The notes under the pieces are model-generated. The model saw only the letters and a program-made list of their open reading frames with translations, did not search any database and was not told the DNA's origin. This document shows positions 50,283 to 59,506 of a stretch of DNA of 64,000 nucleotides, one piece after another. The translations under genes and the position numbers were made by a program. Origin of the DNA: Amphritea opalescens (GTDB taxonomy: Bacteria > Pseudomonadota > Gammaproteobacteria > Pseudomonadales > Balneatricaceae); the NCBI RefSeq assembly GCF_003957515.1, contig NZ_RQXW01000001.1, positions 372,001-436,000 of the forward strand, written 5' to 3'. Positions within the stretch are counted from its first letter, which is position 1. Each line of letters opens with the position of its first letter.

Positions 50283-50757
50283 GTAGGATGCGGTGAGCTT
50301 CGCGAACCGCACCGAAATGCCAGAAGCCTCTGCAGTTATTTGCCTTAGCCTCATAATATCGCCGCCAGAGGCGGCTCCTACAGAGGGTTTTGGCGGCGTG
50401 GTTGGCCACCAGTGTGGGAGCCCCTTCTAGGGGCGATAGGATGAATGTTGGCCACAACACAAAGCCAGCATCTGTCGCGGCAATGGTGCGGTTCATTCTT
50501 CACCTCACCCTACACCTTTCCGTAGGTTGTGGTGAGCTTTGCGAACCGCACCGAAATGCCAGAAGCCTCTGCAACTATTGGCCTTAGCCTTATAATATCG
50601 CCGCCAATATCTGTCTCGGCAATGGTGCGGTTCATTCTTCACCTCACCCTACACCTTTCCGTAGGGTGTGGTGAGCTTCGCGAACCGCACCGCTAATACC
50701 AAAAACCTTTGCTATCGGTGCAAGTCATGGTGCGGTTCATTCTTCACCACACCCTAC
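50283..50757. repeat. island of six alternating inverted intergenic repeats
   Basis: Six 29-31-base copies of one element (GTAGGGTGTGGTGA...AACCGCACC) occur in alternating orientation: + at 50283-50313, - at 50485-50513, + at 50522-50552, - at 50624-50652, + at 50661-50691, - at 50729-50757. Copies 2/3 and 4/5 are joined by the same eight-base spacer and can fold into large hairpins. A larger unit is also duplicated: 50468-50606 and 50607 onward repeat with a period of about 139 bases. The region between serS and metH holds no gene. This resembles REP/BIME elements. Confidence 0.88.
50358..50438. repeat. REP-like palindromes of two further families
   Basis: ATCGCCGCCAGAGGCGGC followed by TCCTAC (50358-50381) and TGTGGGAGCCCCTTCTAG followed by GGGCGATA (50413-50438) are hairpin-forming elements of the kind seen as REPs in Pseudomonas relatives. 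They lie in about 100 bases present in the first large repeat unit of the island but absent from the second, as if inserted there. Both recur in the second island. Confidence 0.8.
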
Positions 50758-50764
50758 ACAACAC

Positions 50765-53700
50765 TTAACTATCATCCGGCTCATAGCCAAGGTTAGGGGA
50801 TAACCAGCGCTCGGCGACGGTTTTTTCCATGCCGGTACGTTTGGCATAGGATTCCAGCTGATCTTCGCCGATCTTCGCTACACCAAAATACTGTGATTCT
50901 GGATGGCTGAAATACCAGCCGCTGACCGAGGAGGTCGGCAACATGGCAAAGCTATCGGTGATGGTCATGCCGATGCGTTCTTCAACATCCAGCAGCTTCC
51001 AGAGTCGTGCTTTCTCGGTATGTTCGGGACAAGCGGGATAACCGGGAGCTGGGCGAATACCCTGATACTTCTCTTTGATCAGTGCTTCATTGTCTAACGC
51101 CTCATCGGCGGCGTAGCCCCAGAATTCACGACGGGTACGGGCATGCATATACTCGGCCAGCGCCTCGGCGAGACGGTCAGCCAGGGCTTTGACCATGATG
51201 CTGTGATAATCATCATGGTCGGCTTCATAGGCATCAATCATCACCTGATCACCAAAGCCGGTACTCACCGCGAAGGCGCCAAAGTAATCGGCTTTGCCGC
51301 TCTCTTTCGGTGCAATAAAGTCGGTTAAGCACATGTTGGACTTATCTGCGGTTTTCTCGACCTGCTGACGCAAATGGTGCAAGGTCATCAGAACTTCTGA
51401 ACGGCTGTCATCGGTATACAGTTCGATATCGTCATCATTGATGCTATTGACTGGGAATAGACCGATAACGGCGCGGGCTTCTAGCTTTTTGTTATCAATG
51501 ATATCCGTCAGCATCGCCTGTGCATCGGCGAACAGCTTTGTGGCCTCTTCACCGATGATTTCGTCGGTGAGAATACGTGGATAACGCCCAGCCAGCTCCC
51601 AAGAGTGGAAGAAGGGGGTCCAATCGATATAGTCACGCAGCGCGTCCAGTTCGATATGCTCGAAGGATTGAATACCCAGTTGAGCCGGTACCGGCGGGGT
51701 GTAGTTACTCCAATCGATCTTGTATTTGTTCGAGCGCGCTTGAATCAGTGACACTCGGCGAGCTTGGCTCATCCGATCTGCATAGCGTTGTCGAACCGCG
51801 GCGTAGTCGTCCTGTATCTCTTTCACATAGGCGGGTTTTCGCTCGGCGGAGAGTAGGGTGCTCGCCACGTTAACAGCACGGGAAGCGTTAGTGACATGCA
51901 CCACCTGATCCCGCTTGTAGGCTTTATCGATTTTAACCGCCGTATGGGCCTTGGAAGTGGTTGCACCACCAATCATCAACGGAATATCGAAACCCTGTCG
52001 CTCCATCTCTTTTGCTACATGCACCATCTCATCGAGTGATGGGGTGATCAAGCCGGACAGACCTATAATATCGACATTTTCTTCACGGGCCGTGCGCAGG
52101 ATTTTCTCTGCAGGCACCATCACGCCGAGATCAATAATCTCGTAGTTATTACATTGCAGCACGACGCCAACGATGTTTTTACCGATATCGTGAACATCAC
52201 CCTTAACCGTGGCCATCAGAATCTTACCGGCGGTTTCGCTAGCCGCACCGGCTTTTTCGGCTTCGATAAAGGGCATCAGGTAGGCGACCGCTTTTTTCAT
52301 CACCCGGGCGGACTTAACCACCTGAGGCAGAAACATCTTACCGGCACCGAATAGGTCCCCAACAACGCCCATACCGTCCATCAATGGGCCTTCGATCACT
52401 TGTATCGGACGCTCAAATTGATGACGGCACTCTTCGACATCATCGTCGATATATTCGGCGATACCTTTAACCAGTGAGTGAGAAAGCCGTTCCTTAACAG
52501 GTAGGCTGCGCCATTCTTGGGTTTTCTCCTCAACTTGGGCACCATCACCGCGGTATTTCTCTGCGATCTCCAAGAGGTTTTCGGTGGCCTCATCGGAGGT
52601 GTTCATGATGACGGCTTCAACGGCGACGCGCAGTTCTTCCGGCAGGTCATCGTAGATGGCCAGCTGTCCGGCGTTAACAATACCCATATCCATACCCTGC
52701 TGAATAGCATGGTAGAGGAACACGCAGTGGATCGCTTCACGTACCGGATTATTACCCCGGAAAGAAAAGGACACGTTGGAAACGCCGCCAGAGATCATGG
52801 CATAGGGGAGATTCTTCTTGATCCAGCCCGTAGCGCGGATAAAGTCCACCGCATAGTTATTGTGCTCATCGATACCGGTCGCCACCGCAAAGATGTTAGG
52901 GTCGAAGATGATATCTTCCGGAGGAAAGCCAACCACTTCGGTGAGCACTTTATAAGAGCGGGCACAGATCTGTGTTTTACGTTCTTCGGTATCGGCTTGG
53001 CCATCTTCATCAAAGGCCATTACCACCACGGCTGCACCATAACGGCGGAGCAGGTTGGCTTGATAGATAAACTTCTCTTCACCCTCTTTGAGGCTGATAG
53101 AGTTAACGATACCCTTACCTTGGATACACTTAAGACCGGCCTCGATCACTTCCCATTTAGAGGAGTCGATCATAATCGGCACACGGGAGATATCAGGCTC
53201 AGAGGCGATCAGGGTGAGAAAGCGCACCATGGCGGCTTCCGCATCCAGCATCCCCTCATCCATATTGATATCGATAATCTGGGCGCCGTTTTCAACTTGC
53301 TGACGAGCCACATCGAGGGCGGTTTCGTAATCACCTTCTTTAATCAGACGTTTAAACATCGCCGAGCCGGTGACGTTAGTCCGTTCGCCGACGTTAACAA
53401 AGAGGGTGTCTTTATTGATATTTTGCGGCTCAAGGCCGGACAAGCGACACTCAATGGGGATGTCTGGAATTTGTCGTGGTGCCGATTCATTCGCGGCTTT
53501 ACCCATCGCGGTAATGTGCGCAGGTGTGGTGCCGCAACAACCACCGATAATGTTCAGGAAGCCTGCTTGAGCCCACTCGCGGATCTCGGCGGCCATCTGT
53601 CTTGGTGTTTCATCATAGCCACCAAAGGCGTTCGGCAAGCCAGCGTTCGGGTGGGCAGACACATAGGTATTGGCAATACGGGAAAGCTCTTCCACATACT

Positions 53701-54478
53701 GACGTAGTTCGTTTGGCCCCAAGGCACAGTTAAGGCCGATAGAAAGTGGCTTAATATGGCGAACCGAGTTCCAAAACGCTTCGGTGGTTTGGCCAGAGAG
53801 TGTGCGACCAGACGCATCGGTAATGGTGCCGGAGATCATCACCGGTAGACGCATCTGATGATCTTCAAAATATTGATCAACGGCGAAGATTGCCGCTTTA
53901 GCATTCAGGGTATCGAAGATGGTTTCGATCAGAATAATATCCGCGCCACCATTCACCAAGCCGTCGATGGATTCGGTATAGGCTTCGACAAGCTGATCGA
54001 AGCTGACATTACGAAAGCCGGGATCGTTAACATCGGGCGAGATAGAACAGGTACGGTTGGTAGGTCCTAAAACCCCTGCAACATAGCGGGGTATACCGGT
54101 TTCCGCGCTAACCTCATCGGCTACTTCGCGTGCTAACCGTGCCGCCACCAAGTTGATCTCATGGCTGAGGGATTCCATTGAGTAATCGGCCATCGCGATC
54201 GAGGTGGCGTTAAAGGTATTGGTCTCAATGATATCCGCGCCTGCTTCGAGATAAGCGCGATAGATACTGCTAATAATTTTAGGCTGGGTGAGCACTAATA
54301 GGTCATTGTTGCCTTGCAGATCAGTTTCCCAGTCAGCAAAGCGGTCACCGCGAAAGTCAGCTTCATTCAGTTTATGGTCCTGAATCATGGTGCCCATGCC
54401 GCCGTCAAGAACCAGAATGCGTTCTGCCATGGCTTGCTTAAGCTGCTCGGTCTTGTCTGTCTGAATTACTGCTTGCAC
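50765..54478 (-). CDS. metH: cobalamin-dependent methionine synthase
   Basis: This 1237-residue enzyme transfers methyl from 5-methyltetrahydrofolate via cobalamin to homocysteine. Domains in order: homocysteine/Zn barrel (1-340, with [12 protein letters not shown]), pterin-binding barrel (about 355-620, [11 protein letters not shown]), cobalamin cap (about 655-745), Rossmann B12 domain with the axial-ligand motif [14 protein letters not shown] (about 766), and the AdoMet reactivation domain (900-1225, [12 protein letters not shown]). The start is a GTG at 54478. No cobalamin or SAM riboswitch is recognisable upstream. The gene ends beside the repeat island. Confidence 0.98.
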   Translation of the reverse strand: MQAVIQTDKTEQLKQAMAERILVLDGGMGTMIQDHKLNEADFRGDRFADWETDLQGNNDLLVLTQPKIISSIYRAYLEAGADIIETNTFNATSIAMADYSMESLSHEINLVAARLAREVADEVSAETGIPRYVAGVLGPTNRTCSISPDVNDPGFRNVSFDQLVEAYTESIDGLVNGGADIILIETIFDTLNAKAAIFAVDQYFEDHQMRLPVMISGTITDASGRTLSGQTTEAFWNSVRHIKPLSIGLNCALGPNELRQYVEELSRIANTYVSAHPNAGLPNAFGGYDETPRQMAAEIREWAQAGFLNIIGGCCGTTPAHITAMGKAANESAPRQIPDIPIECRLSGLEPQNINKDTLFVNVGERTNVTGSAMFKRLIKEGDYETALDVARQQVENGAQIIDINMDEGMLDAEAAMVRFLTLIASEPDISRVPIMIDSSKWEVIEAGLKCIQGKGIVNSISLKEGEEKFIYQANLLRRYGAAVVVMAFDEDGQADTEERKTQICARSYKVLTEVVGFPPEDIIFDPNIFAVATGIDEHNNYAVDFIRATGWIKKNLPYAMISGGVSNVSFSFRGNNPVREAIHCVFLYHAIQQGMDMGIVNAGQLAIYDDLPEELRVAVEAVIMNTSDEATENLLEIAEKYRGDGAQVEEKTQEWRSLPVKERLSHSLVKGIAEYIDDDVEECRHQFERPIQVIEGPLMDGMGVVGDLFGAGKMFLPQVVKSARVMKKAVAYLMPFIEAEKAGAASETAGKILMATVKGDVHDIGKNIVGVVLQCNNYEIIDLGVMVPAEKILRTAREENVDIIGLSGLITPSLDEMVHVAKEMERQGFDIPLMIGGATTSKAHTAVKIDKAYKRDQVVHVTNASRAVNVASTLLSAERKPAYVKEIQDDYAAVRQRYADRMSQARRVSLIQARSNKYKIDWSNYTPPVPAQLGIQSFEHIELDALRDYIDWTPFFHSWELAGRYPRILTDEIIGEEATKLFADAQAMLTDIIDNKKLEARAVIGLFPVNSINDDDIELYTDDSRSEVLMTLHHLRQQVEKTADKSNMCLTDFIAPKESGKADYFGAFAVSTGFGDQVMIDAYEADHDDYHSIMVKALADRLAEALAEYMHARTRREFWGYAADEALDNEALIKEKYQGIRPAPGYPACPEHTEKARLWKLLDVEERIGMTITDSFAMLPTSSVSGWYFSHPESQYFGVAKIGEDQLESYAKRTGMEKTVAERWLSPNLGYEPDDS

Positions 54479-54883
54479 GCTAAAAACCTATTATAACCTG
54501 TTGTAAAGGCGGCTATTTTATAGCAAAAATTCAGCGTTTGGGTGACTTAGCTGCATATCGTCATGAAAATCCTTGGAGTTAAAGGCGCAGCACAGGGTAA
54601 TACTGCCTTAGGAGGAGGCCTTTCGGGCTAGTATGAGCAATATTTATCTCAGCATTTGCTTGATTAGGTCTTAAATTTTTAACGGTTGCTGATACAATGG
54701 CCAACGCTTAAAGGTAAGTTATTTTATAACTAAAGATATAATATAGATTACCTATAAGTAGGGGCCACTAGGTCTATGTCAGTGATCGCTGTGGTTAGGA
54801 TGATTGACAGAGAGAGGCTGAAGCTATTTTCAGCTGTGTGAACGTCCGGCTTGTCCGGCCAATGAGAGACTTAGGTCATTAAT
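54479..54883. other. metH-panD divergent intergenic region
   Basis: No gene is evident in these 405 bases. On the minus strand a -10-like TATAAAAT lies near 54520, about 40 bases before metH. Towards panD there are a GTCCGGCTTGTCCGGCC direct-repeat/hairpin near 54845-54862 and a short TTTTCAGC/GCTGAA inverted element near 54819-54835. I could not fit a cobalamin, SAM or SAH riboswitch. Confidence 0.45.
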
Positions 54884-55318
54884 ATGTTGCAAACATTCTT
54901 AAAAACTAAATTGCACCGCGTTACCGTTACCCATGCTGAACTTTACTATGAAGGCTCATGTGCCATTGATGGCGTATTGCTTGAGCGTTCCGGCATTAAA
55001 GAGTACGAACAGATTCATATTTATAACGTCAACAATGGCGAACGCTTTACGACTTACGCGATTCGTGCCGAAGATAACAGCGGTATCATCTCGGTGAATG
55101 GTGCTGCGGCTCACCGTGCATCGAAAGGTGATCTATTGATTATCTGCTCTTATGTGCAACTCGATGAGCAGGAAGCTGAAGGCTTTAAACCCACCCTGTG
55201 TTACTTTGAAAACGCTAAGAACGAAAATGACGCCCATCGGGTTCCCCAAGAAGCGCTGTATGAGCGCAATGTGATGACCGGTATTAAAAACAGTATTAAG
55301 GTGCAGCGTAGCGATTGA
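54884..55318 (+). CDS. panD: aspartate 1-decarboxylase
   Basis: This 144-residue pyruvoyl enzyme makes beta-alanine for pantothenate. The self-cleavage site is YYEGSCAID with Gly24-Ser25, followed by [10 protein letters not shown] and [15 protein letters not shown]. It is about 18 residues longer than E. coli PanD (126), with an extra C-terminal segment ([23 protein letters not shown]). No panB/panC is adjacent. A UUCG-loop terminator follows. Confidence 0.95.
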   Translation: MLQTFLKTKLHRVTVTHAELYYEGSCAIDGVLLERSGIKEYEQIHIYNVNNGERFTTYAIRAEDNSGIISVNGAAAHRASKGDLLIICSYVQLDEQEAEGFKPTLCYFENAKNENDAHRVPQEALYERNVMTGIKNSIKVQRSD

Positions 55319-55349
55319 TCTATTGGTTGCCAGCGTCACGCTATTTATC

Positions 55350-55378
55350 AAAAAGCCGCCTTCGGGCGGTTTTTTTTG
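55350..55378 (+). terminator. rho-independent terminator of panD
   Basis: AAAAAGCCGCC pairs with GGCGGTTTTT around a TTCG tetraloop, then a long T-run. Confidence 0.95.
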
Positions 55379-55418
55379 GTTTTTTTGCAAGGGCGTTAGA
55401 TAAATAGTGGAGTACAGG

Positions 55419-55430
55419 ATTGTCGACAAT
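55419..55430. promoter_or_regulatory. perfect palindrome upstream of the acyl-CoA synthetase gene
   Basis: ATTGTCGACAAT is a perfect 12-base palindrome 234 bases before the start of the PrpE-like gene. I recall a similar motif for GntR-type PrpR regulators of propionate genes in some gammaproteobacteria, but this is from memory. Nearer the gene, TTGACA (55624) and TATAAT (55632) occur but are too close to form one promoter. Confidence 0.4.
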
Positions 55431-55663
55431 TGATGTAGATCATTATTTTAGGCGGGCTTAAATGATCTAAATAGCAGGTTTTATCAGCTATTCATCGCGA
55501 CATCGTAGACAATATAGCCTTTTGTAGTAGTTCCATTTACCCGCATCTCGGTTAGAGTGTGCCTCAAGTGGTTCACGCCGGCGTCGTCGCATAATTGAGT
55601 TAAATTAAGCGGATATGGTCGGTTTGACACATATAATAAGGGTTACACCGAAGGACCAGTGCT

Positions 55664-57553
55664 ATGTCATATAAAGAAGAATACAGAAAATCAATTGAAA
55701 CGCCGGAAGCCTTCTGGGCAGAAAAAGCAGAAGCACTCAAGTGGTTCAAGAAGCCAGAGACCATCCTGAGCAAGGATGAAAATGGCATTGATCGCTGGTT
55801 TGCTGATGGCGAGATGAATACCGCATACCTAGCGCTGGACTACCATGTTGAAAGTGGTCGAGGCGATCAAGATGCGTTGATTTATGATTCTCCTGTGACG
55901 GACACGAAGCAGCGCTATACCTACTCAGAACTCCGTGATGCCGTGGCTAAATTTGCTGGTGTTCTAAAAGCTCAGGGCGTTGAGAAGGGCGATCGAGTGG
56001 TTATCTATATGCCGATGATCGCGGAATCTGTGATTGCGATGCTAGCAGTGGCCCGTCTCGGTGCCATTCATTCGGTGGTCTTTGGTGGCTTTGCTCCCCA
56101 TGAATTAGCGGTACGTATTGATGATGCCGAACCGAAAGTCGTGGTTACATCCTCTTGCGGTATCGAGATTGAAAAAGTAATTGCCTATAAGCCGCTATTA
56201 GATGAAGCGATCGAGAAATCCGCTCATAAACCGGATAGCTGCATTGTCTTCCAGCGCCCACAGGTTAAGGCTGAGATGATGGCTGGCCGCGATATCGATT
56301 GGGCCGATGCTGTCGCGACGGCTGAACCTGCTGATTGTACGCCGGTGAAAGCGACGGACCCGCTCTATATTCTGTATACCTCCGGAACCACCGGTAAGCC
56401 TAAAGGGGTGGTACGTGATAATGGTGGTCATGCGGTAGCGCTGAAATACAGTATGAAAGCGATCTACAACATGGAACCCGGTGAAGTATTCTGGGCGGCA
56501 TCGGATGTCGGCTGGGTAGTGGGTCACTCTTATATCGTTTATGGCCCCTTGCTCGCCGGTTGCACCACCATTGTGTATGAAGGCAAGCCGATTAGAACAC
56601 CAGATGCGGGCGCTTTCTGGCGTGTCTGTGATGAATATGGCGTTAAAGCCTTGTTTGCGGCCCCAACCGCTTTTCGGGCGATTAAGAAAGAAGATCCAGA
56701 ATCTGACATGCTTAAGGCTTATGATCTTAGTAAACTGGAAACAGTCTTTATGGCCGGTGAGCGCCTCGATCCACCGACTTACCACTGGACCAAAGAAATA
56801 CTGGGTAAGCCGGTTATCGATCACTGGTGGCAGACTGAAACCGGTTGGGCTATTTGCGGTAACTTAACCGGCGTCGAAATGCTTGAGCCTAAGCCTGGTT
56901 CATCAACGGTACCGGTAACCGGATTTAATATTAAAATTCTCGACCATGAAGGTAATGAGTTACCGAATGGGGAGCAGGGGAATATTGCGATTAAGCTGCC
57001 TTTGCCACCGAGTTGCTTGCCGACGGTATGGGGCGATTTTGAGCGTTTCCGTACCGGTTATCTATCCGAGTTTCCGGGATATTACTGTTCCGGTGATGGG
57101 GGCTATAAAGATGATGATGGTTACATCTTTATCATGGGCCGTACCGACGATGTGATCAATGTTGCGGGTCATCGCTTGTCGACGGGAGAGATGGAAGAGA
57201 TCGTTGCGGATCACCCATCCGTGGCTGAGTGTGCGGTTATCGGTATTAATGATCCGTTGAAAGGACAGCAGCCGATCGGTTTGGTGTTGTTGAAAAACGG
57301 TGTTGAGACCGACGAGGCGCAGATTGAAGCAGAGTTAGTCGCGATGGTGCGTAAAGAGATCGGTGCCGTGGCCTGTTTCCGACGTGCCATTGTGGTTCAG
57401 CGTTTACCGAAAACCCGCTCCGGTAAGATTCTGCGTAAACTGTTGCGTCAGATCGCCGATGGCAAAGAGTACAACATTCCCTCAACGATTGATGATCCGG
57501 CTTCTTTGCCTGAAATTGAAGAGATCATGGGCCGTAATGGCTTGGTGAGTTAA
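55664..57553 (+). CDS. prpE: propionyl-CoA synthetase (PrpE-type acyl-CoA synthetase)
   Basis: This 629-residue AMP-forming acyl-CoA synthetase activates propionate (or acetate) with ATP and CoA. The P-loop-like YTSGTTGKPKGVVRDNGGHAV is followed by the PrpE-type active-site segment VIDHWWQTETGWAI. The C-terminal hinge RTDDVINVAGHRLSTGEMEE and the catalytic, acetylatable lysine of KTRSGKILRK (about 597) are intact. Length and WWQTETGW favour PrpE over Acs (about 650). AAGGA lies eight bases before the ATG. No prpBCD genes are in the window. Exact chain-length preference is uncertain. Confidence 0.88.
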   Translation: MSYKEEYRKSIETPEAFWAEKAEALKWFKKPETILSKDENGIDRWFADGEMNTAYLALDYHVESGRGDQDALIYDSPVTDTKQRYTYSELRDAVAKFAGVLKAQGVEKGDRVVIYMPMIAESVIAMLAVARLGAIHSVVFGGFAPHELAVRIDDAEPKVVVTSSCGIEIEKVIAYKPLLDEAIEKSAHKPDSCIVFQRPQVKAEMMAGRDIDWADAVATAEPADCTPVKATDPLYILYTSGTTGKPKGVVRDNGGHAVALKYSMKAIYNMEPGEVFWAASDVGWVVGHSYIVYGPLLAGCTTIVYEGKPIRTPDAGAFWRVCDEYGVKALFAAPTAFRAIKKEDPESDMLKAYDLSKLETVFMAGERLDPPTYHWTKEILGKPVIDHWWQTETGWAICGNLTGVEMLEPKPGSSTVPVTGFNIKILDHEGNELPNGEQGNIAIKLPLPPSCLPTVWGDFERFRTGYLSEFPGYYCSGDGGYKDDDGYIFIMGRTDDVINVAGHRLSTGEMEEIVADHPSVAECAVIGINDPLKGQQPIGLVLLKNGVETDEAQIEAELVAMVRKEIGAVACFRRAIVVQRLPKTRSGKILRKLLRQIADGKEYNIPSTIDDPASLPEIEEIMGRNGLVS

Positions 57554-57569
57554 GGCTTTGGCTATTGAT

Positions 57570-57641
57570 GGTGCGGTTCGTTCCTCACCGGCACCCTACG
57601 AATCGACTCCTGTAGGGTGCCGGTGAAGAATGAACCGCACC
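57570..57641. repeat. inverted pair of the GTAGGGTG...ACCGCACC repeat
   Basis: A minus copy (57570-57599) and a plus copy (57612-57641) of the element found at 50.3-50.8 kb face each other across a 12-base spacer, forming a hairpin with about 30-base arms just after prpE. Confidence 0.88.
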
Positions 57642-57705
57642 ACTGACGAGATGAATCGCTACACCGCAATGACTGAGATTTCTCGATCGTAAGCTCTCCG
57701 ACATC

Positions 57706-57787
57706 TTATCGCCCTCGAAGGGGCTCCCAAATCGCTGGTAAAACGTGCATCCAAACTTTCTGGTAGGAGCCGCCTCTGGTGGCGAGA
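57706..57787. repeat. REP-like palindromes, second island
   Basis: The two further families recur in inverted orientation relative to the first island: ATCGCCCTCGAAGGGGCTCCC (57708-57728) and GGTAGGAGCCGCCTCTGGTG (57762-57781) followed by GCGAGA. Confidence 0.8.
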
Positions 57788-57818
57788 TGGTTGCATTGCC
57801 GCTGTGATCGATAAAACT

Positions 57819-57848
57819 GGTGCGGTTCGTTCCTCATCTGCACCCTAC
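57819..57848 (-). repeat. single copy of the GTAGGGTG...ACCGCACC repeat
   Basis: A ninth copy in the window of the 30-base element, in minus orientation, directly upstream of the small exported-protein gene. Confidence 0.82.
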
Positions 57849-57947
57849 GCGAAAAGTGGCTCCCACTAGATGAGCCACACTATGGTTTATTTGGGTATTC
57901 ATCATCTATCGGTTCGGTTAAGCTGGCAGCAAGCTTCGTTGGGCACA

Positions 57948-58472
57948 ATGGCCATTCCTAATCGCTCGATCTATCCATGGGTTTCTATGCTGCACATAAC
58001 CACTTTACCTCTGCTTGCCTTCTTGATCTCTTTGTCTACTGCGGTTCAAGCTGATGAGCCAAACGCCTTCAAACAGGCCGATATCTACGGCCGTTGGCAT
58101 TGTGAGCATGCAATGGTTGATGGGCCGACGCGGATGAATATTGATTACAACGTCGATTACTTGGCGGATGGACAGTCAAATGGCTTAGGTACACTGGTGC
58201 TTAAAATACCTAACTTTCCTGAGATGGAATATGGTGTTTCTCATCAATCTCGCTGGGCAATGAAAGAAGGGACGCTGACCTTTACCTCGCCAGCACTAAG
58301 GTTGATCAATCGAAGTCACCCTCAGTTAAATAGTTTTCTTGATTTAGAAAACCTGTTTCCTCCTAAGCAGGTAGAATCCTCGACGATACTCGAGTTGACT
58401 CAGACAAAGCTTGTCGCTCGGTCTGATTCCTATGGTGGCGTTTATGCGTGTGCCAAGGTGGCAGCCCGTTAA
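57948..58472 (+). CDS. hypothetical exported protein
   Basis: This 174-residue protein (from the ATG at 57948) has a signal peptide: a hydrophobic stretch HITTLPLLAFLISLSTAVQA and probable cleavage after AVQA|DE. The mature part of about 140 residues has two widely spaced Cys (GRWHCEH near its start, YACAKV at its end), which could form a disulfide, and alternating beta-strand-like sequence such as ILELTQTKLVARSDSYG. I do not recognise the family. The frame is open further upstream to 57870, and an ATG at 57987 is also possible; none has a good ribosome-binding site. It is preceded by the repeat island and converges on the SDR gene. Confidence 0.6.
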   Translation: MAIPNRSIYPWVSMLHITTLPLLAFLISLSTAVQADEPNAFKQADIYGRWHCEHAMVDGPTRMNIDYNVDYLADGQSNGLGTLVLKIPNFPEMEYGVSHQSRWAMKEGTLTFTSPALRLINRSHPQLNSFLDLENLFPPKQVESSTILELTQTKLVARSDSYGGVYACAKVAAR

Positions 58473-58520
58473 CCCGTCTGTTTAATCCTGCTGCGGTTGC
58501 GGTATTAAGAAGACTAGCCC

Positions 58521-59363
58521 TTATTTGTTTTCTACGCTGGATGCCTTTAGCAGTATCCAATCAAGCAATCGAGTGGACAATATCCGTCGAAGAAACCCAA
58601 AAAGATGGGTGGGAAAGGTTACGTAATAACGGGCTTTAGGCCGCTTACTCTCCAGCGCATGGATCACTTTGTCCAACACCGCCTCAGGACCTAGGGTGAA
58701 GGGGTCGTCGCCTTTGTCTTCGGTACTTAATCGCTGCAGTACTTTTTTATAACTCTTGCGAAAGGGGCTGGCCTCCACATCAATATTCGCCTTGAAGGCT
58801 TTTAAGCCATTGGCTCTAAATTGACTCTTAACGGGGCCGGGCTCAATCAGTGAGATATGGATGCCAGTGCCGGTGAGCTCTTGTCGTAGGGTGTCCGTAT
58901 AGCCTTCTAGGGCAAACTTGCTGGTGTTGTAAGCCCCACGAAAACGCATCGCAATCAGCCCCAATACGGAACTGTTTTGAATAATCCGCCCGAAGCCTTG
59001 CCGCCGCATCAGTGGTAGCACTCGGCAGGTGAGTTCGTGCCAGCCTAATAGGTTGATCTCAAGTTGCTGTCTGAGCACCTCTCGGCTTAGGTCTTCGATG
59101 GCGCCAGGCTGACCATAGGCACCATTATTAAACAGCGCAAAGAGCTCACCGCCGGTTTGTGTTTCAATCCAATCCATCGCCTGTTGAATCGACTCAGAGT
59201 ATTGGAGGTCGAGCTGGATTGATTCCAATCCTTGTTGTTGCAAGCGTTCGACATCCTGCTGTTGCCGAGCGGTGGCGATCACCCGGTAGCCCCGTTGTTG
59301 CAGGCCAATAGCAACATGATAGCCAATGCCGCTGGAACAGCCGGTAATCAGTACTGTTTTCAT
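58521..59363 (-). CDS. SDR-family oxidoreductase
   Basis: This 280-residue classical short-chain dehydrogenase has the nucleotide motif TGCSSGIG (7-14), NNGAYG (about 79-84), catalytic Ser131/132, Tyr145 and Lys149 (YNTSK), and IEPGPVKSQF. Arg33 in TARQ suggests NADPH preference. The C-terminal 35 residues (YYVTFPTHLFGFLRRILSTRLLDWILLK) are hydrophobic and basic, perhaps a membrane anchor. The substrate is unknown; lipid or retinol-like substrates are common in this subgroup. Confidence 0.88.
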   Translation of the reverse strand: MKTVLITGCSSGIGYHVAIGLQQRGYRVIATARQQQDVERLQQQGLESIQLDLQYSESIQQAMDWIETQTGGELFALFNNGAYGQPGAIEDLSREVLRQQLEINLLGWHELTCRVLPLMRRQGFGRIIQNSSVLGLIAMRFRGAYNTSKFALEGYTDTLRQELTGTGIHISLIEPGPVKSQFRANGLKAFKANIDVEASPFRKSYKKVLQRLSTEDKGDDPFTLGPEAVLDKVIHALESKRPKARYYVTFPTHLFGFLRRILSTRLLDWILLKASSVENK

Positions 59364-59506
59364 AAATGTATTTTCATTGTTATCTGTTGGTCGGTGAGCT
59401 TGCGGTTATTCGTTAATATCCGCGTTGATACTATGGCTGGGCATCTTAGCATGGTTGGCCAGCCCTAACTTGAGGGCTGGTCGTTAATGAGCGAGCAGGG
59501 ACTAGA

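Noticed and set aside
50283-50757. CRISPR array
   Set aside because: Copies alternate in orientation, spacers are themselves repeated and of irregular length, and there are no cas genes.
52517-53707. A 396-codon open frame on the plus strand
   Set aside because: It lies wholly antisense to metH, whose domains are intact throughout. The translation has no recognisable motif and reflects codon bias of metH.
54819-54835. Possible MetR site near panD/metH (TGAA...TTCA)
   Set aside because: The half-sites are separated by six bases instead of five and lie far from the metH start.
54479-54883. Possible cobalamin, SAM or SAH riboswitch before metH
   Set aside because: I could not find a B12-box-like element or the conserved helices on the minus strand; only generic hairpins are present. 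A covariance-model search would settle it.
56198-56824. A 208-codon open frame on the minus strand
   Set aside because: It is antisense to the conserved adenylation core of the acyl-CoA synthetase and has no motif or ribosome-binding site.
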